A stretch of 45,713 nucleotides of DNA, from the IMG/VR virus record IMGVR_UViG_3300024519_000002, positions 1-45,713 of that record. One strand, written 5' to 3'. Below the pieces are notes generated by a model that searched no databases, was not told the origin of the DNA, and saw only the letters and a program-made list of their open reading frames with translations. How positions within the stretch are numbered: the first letter of the stretch is position 1; each line of letters opens with the position of its first letter. Origin of the DNA: a virus. Made by a program: the position numbers and the translations under genes. Below, piece after piece: positions 30,649 to 37,435 of this stretch.

Positions 30649-30942
30649 TCATCGTGGCACAGTTGCTGCGGTCCTGTCAAGGTCAATCTCTGCCCAGAAC
30701 GCGGCGGTGATCGTCCGCTTCCGCAGGTACTCGGCGAGCCGGCTCGCCGCCGCGCGAGCCGCCGCCTGTTTCCGCGTCAGGTTCCGATGGCACCGCACAC
30801 AGGCCGTCGCGAGGTTCTCGGCGACCGTTCGCCCGCCGTCGGCCTTTGGGGTCTCGTGATGCGCCTCCCAAGGCCTCCGCCGCCCACAGAACTTGCACAC
30901 CCCGCGGTCCCGGGCTTGGCAGATGCGACGAGCGCGACTCAT
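30649..30942 (-). CDS. HNH endonuclease
   Basis: 97 residues, ATG at 30942 (ATGA overlap). HNH core: CKFCGRRRPWEAHHETPKA, DGGRTVAENLATACVRCHRN (about residues 15-55), with two CxxC zinc pairs and the HH dyad. Basic tail (KQAAARAAASRLAEYLRKR). Free-standing HNH nucleases in phages act in packaging or homing. The small size and the operon position leave the role open. Confidence 0.8.
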   Translation of the reverse strand: MSRARRICQARDRGVCKFCGRRRPWEAHHETPKADGGRTVAENLATACVRCHRNLTRKQAAARAAASRLAEYLRKRTITAAFWAEIDLDRTAATVPR

Positions 30943-31196
30943 TCCGGGCCCCCGACCGCCTGCTCGAACGTGTCGCGGAGCCCTTCGCCGATCCGCTCGA
31001 GGACTTCCTCGGCGACGAGCTCGGGGCAGGGCAGTCGCGGCCAGCCGGTCGACGAGCACCGGACCACGGCCACCGACGGCCGGCCGTGGCGCGTCAGGAC
31101 GAGGAAGTCGACGTCGTCGCCCTCGACGAGGTCGGCATAATGCGAGAGGCTGGCGCGCGCCATGCTCAGGCTCACCCGCTTGCCGCGTCGCTTCAC
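30939..31196 (-). CDS. Phd/YefM antitoxin-like protein, copy 2
   Basis: 85 residues from GTG 31196 (GTGA overlap). Core SLSMARASLSHYADLVEGDD then FLVLTRHGRPSVAVV fits the Phd/YefM fold better than copy 1. The rest, RLPCPELVAEEVLERIGEGL, is an extension not typical for Phd. No toxin beside it; HNH gene follows. Confidence 0.65.
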   Translation of the reverse strand: MKRRGKRVSLSMARASLSHYADLVEGDDVDFLVLTRHGRPSVAVVRCSSTGWPRLPCPELVAEEVLERIGEGLRDTFEQAVGGPE

Positions 31197-32371
31197 TTCG
31201 GCACCTTGATCGAGTTGATCAGGTCGAGGAAGCGCTGCTGGACGACGTAGGATGCCTCGCCGCTGATCGCGACGAGGACGAGCCGGCCGCCGCTTGCTTC
31301 TGCCGCCAGGGACTCGAACCAGGTCTCGACCTCCTCGGGGTCTACTCGCTTCCGAAGCTTGGCGAGGATCGACGGCCACGATCCGACCGGCTGCGTGGTC
31401 TCGATCCGGCAGGACCCTACGGGCTGAGCCGACAGAGGCTCCGCCCGCCCGCCGCTGTGCGCCGAGGTGGCGCGCCGACGTCCGGAGCTCCTCCGGATCT
31501 TCTCGGCGCGCTCCTCGATCCACGTCGGCGCGCACCCCTGCCAGCCTGTCGACGTCGCGTCCCGGTAAATCTCGAGGGTGGCCTGTTTCGTGGCGTCGTC
31601 ACCTCGCCAGGACAGTTCTCCGAGCGCGTCAAGCTCTCCCTGCCAGGTGTCGACGGACTTCGTCACCCTGCACTTCCGGATCCTGTCGGCGACGATCGGC
31701 AGCGAGAATCCGATGGCGACGAGCGAGAGCGGCAAGGCTAGGATCTCGCCCAGGGCCTCGGCCGGTACGGCCTTCCGGATGTTTCCGTCCTTCGTGACCC
31801 ACTTCTCGGCGCCAGACGTGGAGGGCGGGGCGTCCGCAACGCTCTTCTCCATTCTAGGATCTAGATTCTCGGATCTAGGATCTAGAGTAGGGGTCCGGGT
31901 GGCAAGCCCTTCCGATCCGGGGTCTAAGGGCTCCCCGGCGGCCTCGAAGACGTGCGCCCACGGCTCGGCGTATCTCCGCGCGAAGTCCTGCCATATCAGA
32001 GACTTGCGCCACTTCGCCAGGAGGGCAGGGAGGGCACCGACCAGGCTCTTGACCCGGTTGTCGTTGAGGTTCGGCGCCTCGCCGTACTCGTGCCGACCCG
32101 CTTCGACGACGAAGGCCATCTTGAAGCGCTCGTCGTAGGTAGCGAAACCGGTCTCGATCACCTGTCGAAGGGCTTCGGAAGCCCTTTCGACCGTGACCCC
32201 GAGGGCTTCCGCAAGCGTCGGGATCGGAAGCCGGAAGACTCCGATAGACGATGCGCAGCTCTCCGGGCCGTGGAGGAGGTAGCAGAGCACGGCGATGGCG
32301 TCGGTGTCGCCCGCGAGGGTCAGCATGACCTCCCCCGTCCAGAGGTTGTCGTGGACCTGGCGGTAGCTCAT
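31193..32371 (-). CDS. Replication initiator with DnaA-N-like C-terminal domain
   Basis: 392 residues, ATG at 32371 (ATGA overlap). N-terminal winged-helix-type region typical of phage O-like replication proteins: HDNLWTGEVMLTLAGDTDAI, LCYLLHGPESCASSIGVFRL, LAEALGVTVERASEALRQVI. A disordered middle part has repeats (LDPRSEN/LDPRMEK; QPVGS twice). Residues 331-392 (SWPSILAKLRKRVDPEEVET onward) resemble the DnaA N-terminal domain that binds DnaB. It should load host helicase at the phage origin. An iteron-like element lies within the gene, as in lambda O. Confidence 0.65.
   Translation of the reverse strand: MSYRQVHDNLWTGEVMLTLAGDTDAIAVLCYLLHGPESCASSIGVFRLPIPTLAEALGVTVERASEALRQVIETGFATYDERFKMAFVVEAGRHEYGEAPNLNDNRVKSLVGALPALLAKWRKSLIWQDFARRYAEPWAHVFEAAGEPLDPGSEGLATRTPTLDPRSENLDPRMEKSVADAPPSTSGAEKWVTKDGNIRKAVPAEALGEILALPLSLVAIGFSLPIVADRIRKCRVTKSVDTWQGELDALGELSWRGDDATKQATLEIYRDATSTGWQGCAPTWIEERAEKIRRSSGRRRATSAHSGGRAEPLSAQPVGSCRIETTQPVGSWPSILAKLRKRVDPEEVETWFESLAAEASGGRLVLVAISGEASYVVQQRFLDLINSIKVPK
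31853..31886. repeat. Iteron-like repeats, possible origin
   Basis: TCTAGGATCTAGA occurs at 31853-31865 and 31874-31886, exactly 21 bases (two helix turns) apart, and each copy is nearly palindromic around GATC. The stretch is AT-rich against its surroundings and lies in the middle of the initiator gene. Confidence 0.5.
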
Positions 32372-32676
32372 TCCGGATTGCTCCCTCGCCTGTGCAGCCG
32401 CAGGCTCATGGCCTTCCAGAAAGCCACCTCCGCCCGCCGAGCGGCTCGGCAGGGTCCAGGGGCAAAGACGTCTGCGGCGTCCGCCATGAGGGCCGGGAGA
32501 ACCGTCTCCGCGCAGCGGCCGCAAGCGCCGACGAAGGCCCCGCTCCGCCAGTACGAACCGCCGCGCCAGTACGCGGTGGCATCAGAACCGCAGAATGAGC
32601 ACCCGGAGGCTATCGCGAAGCGGTCGTGAACGTGGCCGGCCCATCCCCGGTCGCGATCCTCTTTCGTGACCCTCAC
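32368..32676 (-). CDS. Putative zinc-binding protein
   Basis: 102 residues from GTG 32676 (GTGA overlap). CSFCGSD near 27 and CGRCAE near 52 form a four-Cys ribbon; basic C-terminus (RRAEVAFWKAMSLRLHRRG). Lies between a ribbon-helix-helix regulator and the replication initiator, so a role in replication control is possible. Not recognised. Confidence 0.65.
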   Translation of the reverse strand: MRVTKEDRDRGWAGHVHDRFAIASGCSFCGSDATAYWRGGSYWRSGAFVGACGRCAETVLPALMADAADVFAPGPCRAARRAEVAFWKAMSLRLHRRGSNPE

Positions 32677-32858
32677 GTGGCACGCTCCCGGATCCGCCGT
32701 TCTTCGTCGCGCGTCGCTTGGCGCTGGCGCGCCTCGACCCATCCGCGGAGGAGGGCGACGACGACGGCCGCCTTCGTTTCCCCGTGGAGCTTCGCTTGGC
32801 GGCCGAACTCGGCGGCGAGGTCGGCGGGTAGTCGGACGTTGAGCTGTTCGGTTCCCAT
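32673..32858 (-). CDS. Ribbon-helix-helix DNA-binding protein
   Basis: 61 residues, ATG at 32858. Begins GTEQLNVRLPADLAAEFGRQ (beta strand then helix) followed by GETKAAVVVALLRGWVEARQ, the classic CopG/Arc ribbon-helix-helix order. A dimeric repressor for replication or early genes is likely. No SD; the promoter -10 is six bases upstream, so leaderless. Confidence 0.75.
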   Translation of the reverse strand: MGTEQLNVRLPADLAAEFGRQAKLHGETKAAVVVALLRGWVEARQRQATRDEERRIRERAT

Positions 32859-32864
32859 TGTCCA

Positions 32865-32894
32865 AGCCTATAGCTAGCTAAGGGGTCTTGTCAA
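32865..32894 (-). promoter_or_regulatory. Promoter of the replication unit, leaderless type
   Basis: TTGACA (32894-32889), 18 bases, TAGGCT (32870-32865), six bases to ATG 32858. TATAGG two bases earlier is an alternative -10. AGCTAGCT (32872-32879) in the spacer is a perfect palindrome that could be an operator for the ribbon-helix-helix protein. Confidence 0.7.
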
Positions 32895-33126
32895 GGGCGG
32901 CCACCCGGCCTCTCGCCTCTTCGCCGAGGAATCTAAGTAGATGCGCGGCCAACGCCTCGAGACGTTCGGCCGACAGATGCGTCCCGCCGCCGCCGATGAA
33001 GAGCTCGACGCCGTCGTCCGCCGGAATCGTCGACACCTCATCTCCTTGCCGATCTGGACGCGGGTGCATCATCATGAGGCCCTCGCCCCACCCTTCGTCC
33101 TTCGGGCGCCTGAAGTCGTACGTCAC
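32878..33126 (-). CDS. Unknown small protein
   Basis: 82 residues from GTG 33126 (GTGA overlap). Starts TYDFRRPKDEGWGEGLMMMH; GVELFIGGGGTHLSAERLEA in the middle. Its end overlaps the -35 of the replication promoter. Unknown. Confidence 0.65.
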   Translation of the reverse strand: MTYDFRRPKDEGWGEGLMMMHPRPDRQGDEVSTIPADDGVELFIGGGGTHLSAERLEALAAHLLRFLGEEARGRVAALDKTP

Positions 33127-33572
33127 GGACCCGCTCCGTACCCGATGAGCCCGCGGACGGCGGCCTCGAGCCCTGGTGTCGGCCCGCCGCGGTGCTTCGC
33201 CGAGGACCACGCAGTCGACGAGCGGCCCATGAGCTCGCCCATGTCCCCCTCGCGGAGCCCGTTCGCGGCGCACCACGTCGCCACGGCGGCGCGGAGCGTC
33301 AAGCCCTCGTCCGCCAGGCGGCGCGCCAGCCGGGCGGCCGTGGACGTCCTCGCCGGTGCGCCGCCGGAGTAGCCCAGGAAGCGCGCAAGCTTGGCTGCCG
33401 ATCTCGGCCTGACGTCCTGGAGCGCGGCGTAGGTCGACGACCTGCCGACACCGGCGCGCCCGCCCAGCTCGCGGCGGTTCACCCGGCGGTCGGCGCAGTA
33501 GGCCGCGACGACCACGGCGAGCGGTGCCGACCCGTCGAGGATCTGCACCGCGATCTCCTCCGTGCTCAGCAT
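33123..33572 (-). CDS. Protein with two HTH-like segments
   Basis: 149 residues, ATG at 33572, overlapping the previous gene by seven bases. RRELGGRAGVGRSSTYAALQ (about 33-52) and EGDMGELMGRSSTAWSSAKH (about 111-130) each look like a helix-turn-helix, sharing the phrase GRSST at the turn; an internal duplication is likely. Possible DNA-binding regulator. Confidence 0.6.
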   Translation of the reverse strand: MLSTEEIAVQILDGSAPLAVVVAAYCADRRVNRRELGGRAGVGRSSTYAALQDVRPRSAAKLARFLGYSGGAPARTSTAARLARRLADEGLTLRAAVATWCAANGLREGDMGELMGRSSTAWSSAKHRGGPTPGLEAAVRGLIGYGAGP

Positions 33573-34144
33573 GACGGACCCTCGTCGACTTCCATGGCGA
33601 GAGCAAGGGCCTCGACCTTTTCCAGGTTCACCTCGTCGATGATTTTCCGGATTGAAGCTCCGGGCACGGCGAAGACCGCATGCCTTGCGGCGCCCATGTA
33701 AGCCTCCATCATTACCTTCTGGTCTTCGGCCGTGGCGCACACGTAGCACGCGACGTAGGCGAGCATGTCCGCGGCCACGATTCGGACCTCACCCGATGAA
33801 ACGCGCCCGTCGCGCCGGGCGCCGTGGCTCCGCAGGTACGTGAGCGCGCCGCTCCAAGTCTTCGTCGGCAAGTTGAGCGACATTGATACTTGACCCATCT
33901 CGGTCTCCTTCTGTCGGTTGACGGTCGGTCGACTGAGTAGAACCACCAGAGGGGGCTCCGTCAAGGCGAGCGGCCTAGATGCGGTCGGGCTGAACCCGTA
34001 GGCCGCGACGCGCTTGCGGGTGAGCTTCTCGACTCGCGCGGCGACCTCAGCGGGATCCGCGTCGAGTGCTGGCCACTCGCCGTCGAGCTGTGCCAGGGCG
34101 AAGGCTGGAGAGACGCCGAGTCCAGGGCGATCGGGGCCGGTCAT
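33566..34144 (-). CDS. Two nested in-frame starts: 192- or 110-residue protein
   Basis: ATG 34144 overlaps the previous stop (ATGA) and gives 192 residues. ATG 33898, in the same frame, has SD AAGGAG, a leader of about 30 bases and its own promoter (33936-33964), giving 110 residues starting MGQVSMSLNLPTKTWSGAL. The upstream 82 residues look like a separate small protein (ADPAEVAARVEKLTRKRVAA) whose stop may have been lost, so that the two became fused. The C-terminal protein has two Cys (ACYVCA) and helices; function unknown. Confidence 0.6.
   Translation of the reverse strand: MTGPDRPGLGVSPAFALAQLDGEWPALDADPAEVAARVEKLTRKRVAAYGFSPTASRPLALTEPPLVVLLSRPTVNRQKETEMGQVSMSLNLPTKTWSGALTYLRSHGARRDGRVSSGEVRIVAADMLAYVACYVCATAEDQKVMMEAYMGAARHAVFAVPGASIRKIIDEVNLEKVEALALAMEVDEGPSC
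33936..33964 (-). promoter_or_regulatory. Promoter inside the 34144 frame
   Basis: TTGACG (33964-33959), 17 bases, TCTACT (33941-33936). Same GCCTTGACGGAG context as at 19018. Drives ATG 33898. Confidence 0.65.
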
Positions 34145-34419
34145 TCGGCACCGTCCGAGAGTCGCGGGTCGTCCGGGTCGGAGATCCCGCGACGCGCGAG
34201 GGCAAGGGCACGACCGAGAGACGTTACCTTGTCGTCGGCCTTGGCCCTCTCGTCCACCTTGGCGCGCAGCTCAGCCTTGAGCGCGCGGATCTCCTGAGTC
34301 AGCTCACCGACGGCGGCGTCGCGCTCTGCCCTGGCGCCCTCCAGGGCGACGCTCAAGCCTCGCGCGTTCCCGCGGAATGCAGGGGCAAGCCTCCGGAGAA
34401 TCTCTCGGTCCGTTCTCAT
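34141..34419 (-). CDS. Coiled-coil protein
   Basis: 92 residues, ATG at 34419 (ATGA overlap). A long helix (about 25-75) with regular charge: EGARAERDAAVGELTQEIRA, LKAELRAKVDERAKADDKVT. Unknown; may oligomerise. Confidence 0.65.
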   Translation of the reverse strand: MRTDREILRRLAPAFRGNARGLSVALEGARAERDAAVGELTQEIRALKAELRAKVDERAKADDKVTSLGRALALARRGISDPDDPRLSDGAE

Positions 34420-34784
34420 CGGGTCACCTTCCGATCCCACGGGCTCGGCAGCAGCGGCCCGCCAGGTGCCTTGTCGATCACGCAACCCTCGACGTCGCGG
34501 TGGTGGACGTGGCGGGTGGCGCGCGCGGTGGCCTCGGTCGGCCGGTAGGCGGCCTGGAGCCAGGCGCCGAAATTCACCGCGATGGCGACGCCGCCGTCCG
34601 GCTCGTCGTCCTCGTAGACGTGGGCGGGGTTCGGCTCGTCCGCCTCGGGGAGGTCGGCGCAGGCGCGGCCCAGGGTGGCCAGAGCGGCCGAGACGGCGTT
34701 GTTGTCGGCGCGGTCGTCGGTGAGGACGGCGTAGGCCTTGCGAATGCTCAGGACTTCGAGGGTGGTGGTCGTGATGTTGATCAT
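34416..34784 (-). CDS. Unknown early protein
   Basis: 122 residues, ATG at 34784, SD GGGAG with the ACGCC start context. N-terminus INITTTTLEVLSIRKAYAVL, helix LATLGRACADLPEADEPNPA, later FGAWLQAAYRPTEATAR. Part of the unit driven by the strong promoter at 35051. Function unknown. Confidence 0.7.
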   Translation of the reverse strand: MINITTTTLEVLSIRKAYAVLTDDRADNNAVSAALATLGRACADLPEADEPNPAHVYEDDEPDGGVAIAVNFGAWLQAAYRPTEATARATRHVHHRDVEGCVIDKAPGGPLLPSPWDRKVTR

Positions 34785-34811
34785 GGCGTTTCTCCCGCGT
34801 CTGCCGGTCGT

Positions 34812-35006
34812 CTATCGCGCCGCTTCCATCTTCATTGCGGAGCGGCAGGCCCCCATGGTCGGATAGTAGGCGCGGCGGTCGTCGTTGTGCCGGGCGTTCC
34901 ATCCGCCGTTGGCATCCTGGGTGTATTCCCACCCGCCGGCCCAGCAGCGCCCGGTGGTGGTCATGTCGGCGGCGGTAGGAGTAGCATGGGTCGCGGTGGT
35001 CGTCAT
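34812..35006 (-). CDS. Small early protein
   Basis: 64 residues, ATG at 35006, SD GGAGAAAG. First gene after the 35051 promoter. Thr-rich start (MTTTATHATPTAADMTTTGR), then a compact CWAGGWEYTQDANGGWNARH with Trp/Gly. Unknown; the place suggests a host take-over protein. Confidence 0.7.
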   Translation of the reverse strand: MTTTATHATPTAADMTTTGRCWAGGWEYTQDANGGWNARHNDDRRAYYPTMGACRSAMKMEAAR

Positions 35007-35037
35007 GGTCTTTCTCCGGGTCGGTTGCGGTCTGTCT

Positions 35038-35111
35038 TGACCGTGAGATCAGTATACAGGACTTCCGAGAGGAGTCAAGAACTTTTGTGAGATTTGTCCA
35101 AAAAAGATTCG
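35038..35111 (-). repeat. 74-base promoter block, left inverted copy
   Basis: By hand alignment 62 of 74 positions match 36117-36190 read on the other strand. The first 22 bases, including the T-run before the -35, are identical. Confidence 0.85.
35051..35078 (-). promoter_or_regulatory. Strong early-type promoter, leftward
   Basis: TTGACT (35078-35073), 16 bases, TATACT (35056-35051), with an A/T-rich upstream tract (TTTTTTGG and ACAAATCT) like an UP element. Drives 35006 and following genes. Confidence 0.85.
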
Positions 35112-35123
35112 AGAACGCGGAAA

Positions 35124-35150
35124 GGCGGCGGATCTACGCGACCCGCCGCC
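35124..35150 (-). terminator. Possible terminator after the lipase gene
   Basis: GGCGGCGG (35150-35143) and CCGCCGCC (35131-35124) on the minus strand, then TTTCC. Lies between the lipase stop and the leftward promoter. The rest of 35112-35224 shows no supported gene. Confidence 0.5.
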
Positions 35151-35224
35151 CGAAAGGTGCCAGGCCGGAAGGGCTCAACAATCCCCGCCGGGAGGATGAG
35201 CATGGCACGGGCGACGGGTGGCCG

Positions 35225-36019
35225 TCAAGCGTACCGCGTCCGCTTGCGCATGGCGCACCAGTCGACCCACTCGCTGATGCCGTGGTCGGAGACCAGGTTG
35301 AGCTTCGGCCGGCGCATGGCGCGCCACAGCTCCTTCGCGCGCGGGTACTTTGTCGAGGTGGTGGCGTCCGCCTGAAGCGTCACCAGCGGCCAGACGTGAC
35401 GCCAGGGGGCGGGCCATCCGGCGACCAGGTCCGGGACGAGGTCGGCACCGAGCCGGTACCGCCGCGCGGACGGGAAGAAGCGCTCGAGCTCGACGACCGC
35501 TTCGCCGTCGCAAAATCTCGGCGATGCCAACGTGATCGGGGTCACTTTTTGGCGGTCCGAATAGGCGAGGACCCCCTTGAGTCGCGCGGCGAGCCCTCCG
35601 ACGATGGGGCCGGCGAGGCTGTGACCGACGAGAATCACGCGTTTAGATCCGAACCTGACCAGGTCGAGGAAGTCGCGTTCTAGAAGCATCTTCCAGGCGT
35701 CCCAGGCCGCAATGTCGAATCCTTCGCGGAAGACCCCCCGGACCCCCAGGGGGGTCACGCACCCGGGTTTCAGATTGTAGTCCTTCCAGTCGTCGGAGTG
35801 GTTCGTCCCCGGGATCGGCACCCAGAGCACGTCACCGAGCCGCGCCGTGAAGAACTGGACGCCGCGCCCACTGGGGTCTCCGAACCACTCCAGGCCGCGC
35901 CACCTCTGCGCGTTGAGGGTGACGGCCACGCGCGCGCGGTCCGTCGTCGTCTTCGCCGAGTAGGCGAGCTGTATCAGGCTCGCCGCGGTGCTGAGGTCGT
36001 CGAATTCCGGCTTGGTCAT
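35225..36019 (-). CDS. Class 3 lipase-like alpha/beta hydrolase
   Basis: 264 residues. ATG 36019 chosen for SD GGGAG and the ACGCC context over an upstream start. Lipase_3 features: WVPIPGTNHSDDWKDYNLKP (oxyanion region, 67-86), nucleophile elbow VGHSLAGPIVGG with Ser134, ITLASPRFCDG near 162, GADLVPDL with the likely acid Asp193, and WRHVW with the likely His208. It should hydrolyse lipid esters in the cytoplasm or, if released, the host envelope. No signal peptide. Phage esterases are known in lysis (LysB), but the early-promoter setting would be odd for that. Confidence 0.75.
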   Translation of the reverse strand: MTKPEFDDLSTAASLIQLAYSAKTTTDRARVAVTLNAQRWRGLEWFGDPSGRGVQFFTARLGDVLWVPIPGTNHSDDWKDYNLKPGCVTPLGVRGVFREGFDIAAWDAWKMLLERDFLDLVRFGSKRVILVGHSLAGPIVGGLAARLKGVLAYSDRQKVTPITLASPRFCDGEAVVELERFFPSARRYRLGADLVPDLVAGWPAPWRHVWPLVTLQADATTSTKYPRAKELWRAMRRPKLNLVSDHGISEWVDWCAMRKRTRYA

Positions 36020-36059
36020 GGCGTTTTCTCCCGGGTTGGTTCGTTCTTGCCGTGTGCCC

Positions 36060-36088
36060 AGTGTACGCCCGCGGACGAATCTAGTCAA
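36060..36088 (-). promoter_or_regulatory. Promoter of the lipase gene
   Basis: TTGACT (36088-36083), 17 bases, TACACT (36065-36060); leader of about 35 bases with SD before ATG 36019. Confidence 0.75.
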
Positions 36089-36116
36089 GGGTCGTCGGCG
36101 TCCGGACGCGGTCCGC

Positions 36117-36190
36117 CGAATCTTTTTTGGACAAATCTAGCGAAAGTTCTTGACTCTCCCGCGGACTCCTGTATACTTATCTCACGGTCG
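36117..36190 (+). repeat. 74-base promoter block, right inverted copy
   Basis: Partner of 35038-35111 on the opposite strand. The two copies face away from each other and enclose the lipase gene. Confidence 0.85.
36150..36177 (+). promoter_or_regulatory. Strong early-type promoter, rightward
   Basis: TTGACT (36150-36155), 16 bases, TATACT (36172-36177), same upstream A/T tract as the leftward copy. Drives 36228-37257. Confidence 0.85.
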
Positions 36191-36227
36191 GGACAGAGAG
36201 ACCGCCACCACCCAGGAGAAAAACGCC

Positions 36228-36401
36228 ATGACCCAGCTCGACACCCAGATCGCCTTCCTCGACGCCCTTCTCGCCGATCCGGAGCGCCGCCTCCCGCGAC
36301 TCGACGCAACGTGTGAGACCCGGACCGTCGAGTCCGTCCTCGGCCGGCCCGTCAAGAGCATCGAGGACGCCTTCGCCCCGACGCCGAGGGCCACCCGGTA
36401 G
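36228..36401 (+). CDS. Small early protein
   Basis: 57 residues, ATG at 36228, SD AGGAG with ACGCC context. Helical start TQLDTQIAFLDALLADPERR, then basic. First gene after the rightward promoter. Unknown. Confidence 0.7.
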   Translation: MTQLDTQIAFLDALLADPERRLPRLDATCETRTVESVLGRPVKSIEDAFAPTPRATR

Positions 36402-36408
36402 GCCGCTC

Positions 36409-36442
36409 CTCTCAGGGGAGCCCCCTCCGGGGGTTCCCTCGA
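36409..36442 (+). terminator. GC-rich hairpin between early genes
   Basis: AGGGGAGCCCCC and GGGGGTTCCCT can fold back on each other. No U-tract follows, so it may be an attenuator or an RNA processing site between the first and second early genes. The remaining gap to 36479 shows only the SD. Confidence 0.4.
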
Positions 36443-36479
36443 GCGAACCGACCACTTACGACCGACCACGGAGGGCGAC

Positions 36480-36695
36480 ATGGAGCACATGAGCGACAAT
36501 CGGGCCAAGGATTACGCCAAGTACAACCGCAGGAACGGGAAAGACCCCCTGCACCTATGCGGCTCCCATTCGGCCGAAATCAAGGCCAGGGTCCGGTTCT
36601 GGTATGGACACCTGACGCGTGACCGGTTCCCGGAGTTCTGGTGCCAGGTGGAGAGGATCACCGGCGCAGCGCCGGCCGCGGGAGGAGCGACATGA
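36480..36695 (+). CDS. Small early basic protein
   Basis: 71 residues, ATG at 36480, SD GGAGGG. EHMSDNRAKDYAKYNRRNGK at the start, HLCGSHSAEIKARVRFWYGH in the middle. Unknown; overlaps the next gene by ATGA. Confidence 0.7.
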   Translation: MEHMSDNRAKDYAKYNRRNGKDPLHLCGSHSAEIKARVRFWYGHLTRDRFPEFWCQVERITGAAPAAGGAT

Positions 36696-36994
36696 GGTAC
36701 AGAGGCCCATCGATTAACCGACCAGTGACCGAGAAGGATGGCGTCGTTAGAGCCGTATTCTGCCCAGTCGGCAGGCCGACATGCTTCGATAGCAGGGATC
36801 CCAGCGCAAGGTGCTATCGCTTCGGGCGCTTGCGCTCATCCGGCGAGGAGGTCGTCTGCATCCGCGACAATCCTGACCTTGACGGCCCGCAGGCATCCGA
36901 TCTCTTCGACGTCCTCGACGTCCTGCCGGGTCGCGTTGCGGACCTGGCCGCGGCGGAAGCGGCGAGAAGGAGAAGGCTAGGAGAATCGGAATGA
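36692..36994 (+). CDS. Unknown early protein
   Basis: 100 residues, ATG at 36692 (ATGA overlap, SD GGAGG). Contains CPVGRPTCFDSRDPSARCYR, three Cys, and VVCIRDNPDLDGPQASDLFD. Function unknown. Confidence 0.7.
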   Translation: MRYRGPSINRPVTEKDGVVRAVFCPVGRPTCFDSRDPSARCYRFGRLRSSGEEVVCIRDNPDLDGPQASDLFDVLDVLPGRVADLAAAEAARRRRLGESE

Positions 36995-37257
36995 ACCTCT
37001 CGAACCGCCGCCGTACCTTCCTCGTCGGCGTCGAGCGCACCGGCGGGAACGTCGAGGTCGCCGCGAAGCTCCTGGACGCGGGAGAGGTCCGGATCAACTG
37101 CCACGGCGATCAGGTGGAGACCGGCTTCGACTCGTGCGACTACTGCTGGCTTTGGCTTGACCGGGCGGGCATCGTGACGCACGACACGTGCAAGCGATTC
37201 GCCACCGGAGAGCTGCAACTGAAAATCAAACCGCAGGGGAGAACTCCCTCGGTCTGA
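36991..37257 (+). CDS. Unknown early protein
   Basis: 88 residues, ATG at 36991 (ATGA overlap, SD GGAG). GNVEVAAKLLDAGEVRINCH, then CDYCWLWLDRAGIVTHDTC with three Cys, basic end. Possibly a metal-binding small regulator. Last gene of the rightward unit. The 61 bases to the hairpin at 37319 hold nothing I recognise. Confidence 0.7.
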   Translation: MNLSNRRRTFLVGVERTGGNVEVAAKLLDAGEVRINCHGDQVETGFDSCDYCWLWLDRAGIVTHDTCKRFATGELQLKIKPQGRTPSV

Positions 37258-37318
37258 TATTGAACTCCCTCCAGAAGCCCACCTTAATCCCGCCGCTATC
37301 TCACCCCATATCCGCAAG

Positions 37319-37352
37319 AATCCCGCCCCGGCCGATGGTCGGGGCGGGATCC
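37319..37352. terminator. Bidirectional hairpin between converging units
   Basis: TCCCGCCCC and GGGGCGGGA pair around GGCCGATGGTC-type loop bases. It lies between the end of the rightward early unit (37257) and the end of the leftward tail unit (37357). No long U-tract on either side. Confidence 0.6.
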
Positions 37353-37356
37353 CACC

Positions 37357-37431
37357 TTAGCCGCCGCCTGCCGCGACTTCCTCTTCTTCGTCGTCGTCGT
37401 CGGGATCGTCTCGATGGGTGTAGCGCTTCAT
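37357..37431 (-). CDS. 24-residue acidic peptide
   Basis: ATG at 37431 has SD AAGGAG, which overlaps the end of the previous gene. The product is four basic residues, then DDPDDDDEEEE and Val-Ala-Ala-Gly-Gly-Gly. Such a strong SD, and a stop just before the terminator hairpin, argue for real translation. Function unknown. Confidence 0.5.
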   Translation of the reverse strand: MKRYTHRDDPDDDDEEEEVAAGGG

Positions 37432-37435
37432 GGGT

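Noticed and set aside
35094-35375. Plus-strand frame across the lipase 3' end
   Set aside because: No SD at 35094, composition of a shadow, runs into the lipase coding region.
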